From an uncultured Clostridia bacterium (GTDB lineage Bacteria > Bacillota > Clostridia > Christensenellales > Borkfalkiaceae), in the NCBI GenBank assembly GCA_947628555.1, contig CANRAI010000021.1:1-13841 (forward strand): a DNA stretch of 13,841 nucleotides, given 5' to 3'. Within the stretch, counting starts at the first letter, position 1. Every line of letters begins with the position of its first letter. Below, piece after piece: positions 13,345 to 13,841 of this stretch. Under the pieces are notes generated by a model. The model searched no databases, was not told the origin of the DNA, and was given only the letters and a program-made list of their open reading frames with translations. Both the position numbers and the translations under genes were made by a program.

Positions 13345-13841
13345 ATGGTTCGGAACAGAAAACTAACGGAAGAAGAATTTCTCGAACAGAGAAAAGAGGT
13401 GCTTGCAACCTGGCATACGGGCAGCGACCCTCAGCTCGATTTTGAAAATGCCATTGCATTTTTAAAGAGCGTGCCCGACGAAAAGAATTTCGCAAAAAAA
13501 CTTGCGAAAGCCAAGGCAAACAACAGCCGTACATTAGTGCAGCCCCGTGCGGGCGTGCCTTTGGTGCACAAACATATAGAATTGCTGCAATACCTCGAAG
13601 AGTGCGGCGCAGACTTCCTTCCCACAACGATAGACAGCTACACCCGTCAGAACCGGTATGCGGAGGCGGACAGGGGAATAGAGGAGAGCGCCAGGGAGGG
13701 CAGGGCGCTTTTGAACGGCTTTCCCGCCGTCAACCACGGAGTTACGGGTTGTAAAAAGGTATTCAACGCCGTAAACGTGCCCTTGCAGGCGCGTCACGGA
13801 ACTCCCGACGCAAGGCTTCTCGCCGAAATTATCCACGCTTC
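13345..13841 (+). CDS. glmE: Glutamate mutase (methylaspartate mutase) epsilon subunit, N-terminal part
   Basis: The catalytic TIM-barrel subunit of glutamate mutase, cut by the window end after 165 of about 480 residues. It pairs with GlmS around adenosylcobalamin. The three arginines that hold the glutamate carboxylates in the C. cochlearium structure (66, 100, 149 as I recall) are matched by Arg68 (QPRAGV), Arg101 (DSYTRQNRY) and Arg150 (LQARHGTPD). LLNGFP (122-127) and VNHGVTGCKKV (129-139) are further family blocks. The ATG has AAAGGTG about 7 bp upstream. The order glmS-glmL-glmE is that of clostridial methylaspartate-pathway operons, in which methylaspartate ammonia-lyase usually comes next, beyond the window. 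The part seen is intact and conserved, which argues that the operon is under selection despite the glmL break. Confidence 0.95.
   Translation, partial: MVRNRKLTEEEFLEQRKEVLATWHTGSDPQLDFENAIAFLKSVPDEKNFAKKLAKAKANNSRTLVQPRAGVPLVHKHIELLQYLEECGADFLPTTIDSYTRQNRYAEADRGIEESAREGRALLNGFPAVNHGVTGCKKVFNAVNVPLQARHGTPDARLLAEIIHA

Noticed and set aside
1..13841. CRISPR arrays, tRNA or rRNA genes, insertion sequences and prophage or defence islands.
   Set aside because: I saw no regularly spaced repeats, tRNA-like cloverleaf sequence, transposase or integrase motifs, or abrupt change of composition in the window.

Overview
The window looks like chromosomal DNA of an anaerobic, amino-acid-fermenting Bacillota (Clostridia-type) bacterium. 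The grounds are the ferredoxin-dependent 2-oxoacid oxidoreductase, the acetyl-CoA hydrolase/transferase-family CoA-transferase, the B12-dependent glutamate mutase operon, AGGAG-type ribosome binding sites and sigma-A promoters. Base composition and codon use look even throughout. I see no tRNA, rRNA, insertion sequence, phage gene or CRISPR array. The organism is inferred from gene content only.

Region 1 (1-6840, + strand) is a run of 2-oxoacid and amino-acid catabolism genes. It opens with the 3' end of a VorB-type alpha subunit, followed by the TPP-binding beta subunit and the gamma subunit of a 2-oxoacid:ferredoxin oxidoreductase, then a hairpin terminator. Next comes a Gate-domain multi-membrane-span protein with its own terminator. 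A sigma-A promoter near 3023 then starts a three-gene unit: CoA-transferase, fold-type I aminotransferase, and branched-chain aminotransferase IlvE. This unit ends at a bidirectional terminator at 6813-6837. Read together, transamination by IlvE, oxidative decarboxylation by Vor and CoA transfer to acetate would turn Val/Leu/Ile into branched short-chain fatty acids plus acetyl-CoA. That pathway is an inference.

Region 2 (6851-8844, - strand) is a two-gene operon with a 4-bp overlap. It encodes a radical SAM protein with a helix-hairpin-helix segment (TIGR03916-like) and a DUF4130/TIGR03915-like protein, a pair named as putative DNA modification/repair proteins. Its promoter matches the consensus exactly (TTGACA, 17 bp, TATAAT). 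A LexA-box-like palindrome sits on the predicted start site, and the leader of about 145 nt can form a stem.

Region 3 (9043-11320, + strand) is a divergent two-component system, an OmpR/PhoB-family regulator and a HAMP sensor kinase. It has its own promoter, an inverted repeat in the leader and a strong terminator.

Region 4 (11392-13841, + strand) is the adenosylcobalamin-dependent glutamate mutase operon of the methylaspartate pathway of glutamate fermentation: glmS, glmL, and glmE cut by the window end. A TATAAT promoter precedes it. GlmL is split by a single +1 frame shift near 12641, which is either a recent mutation or a sequence error.
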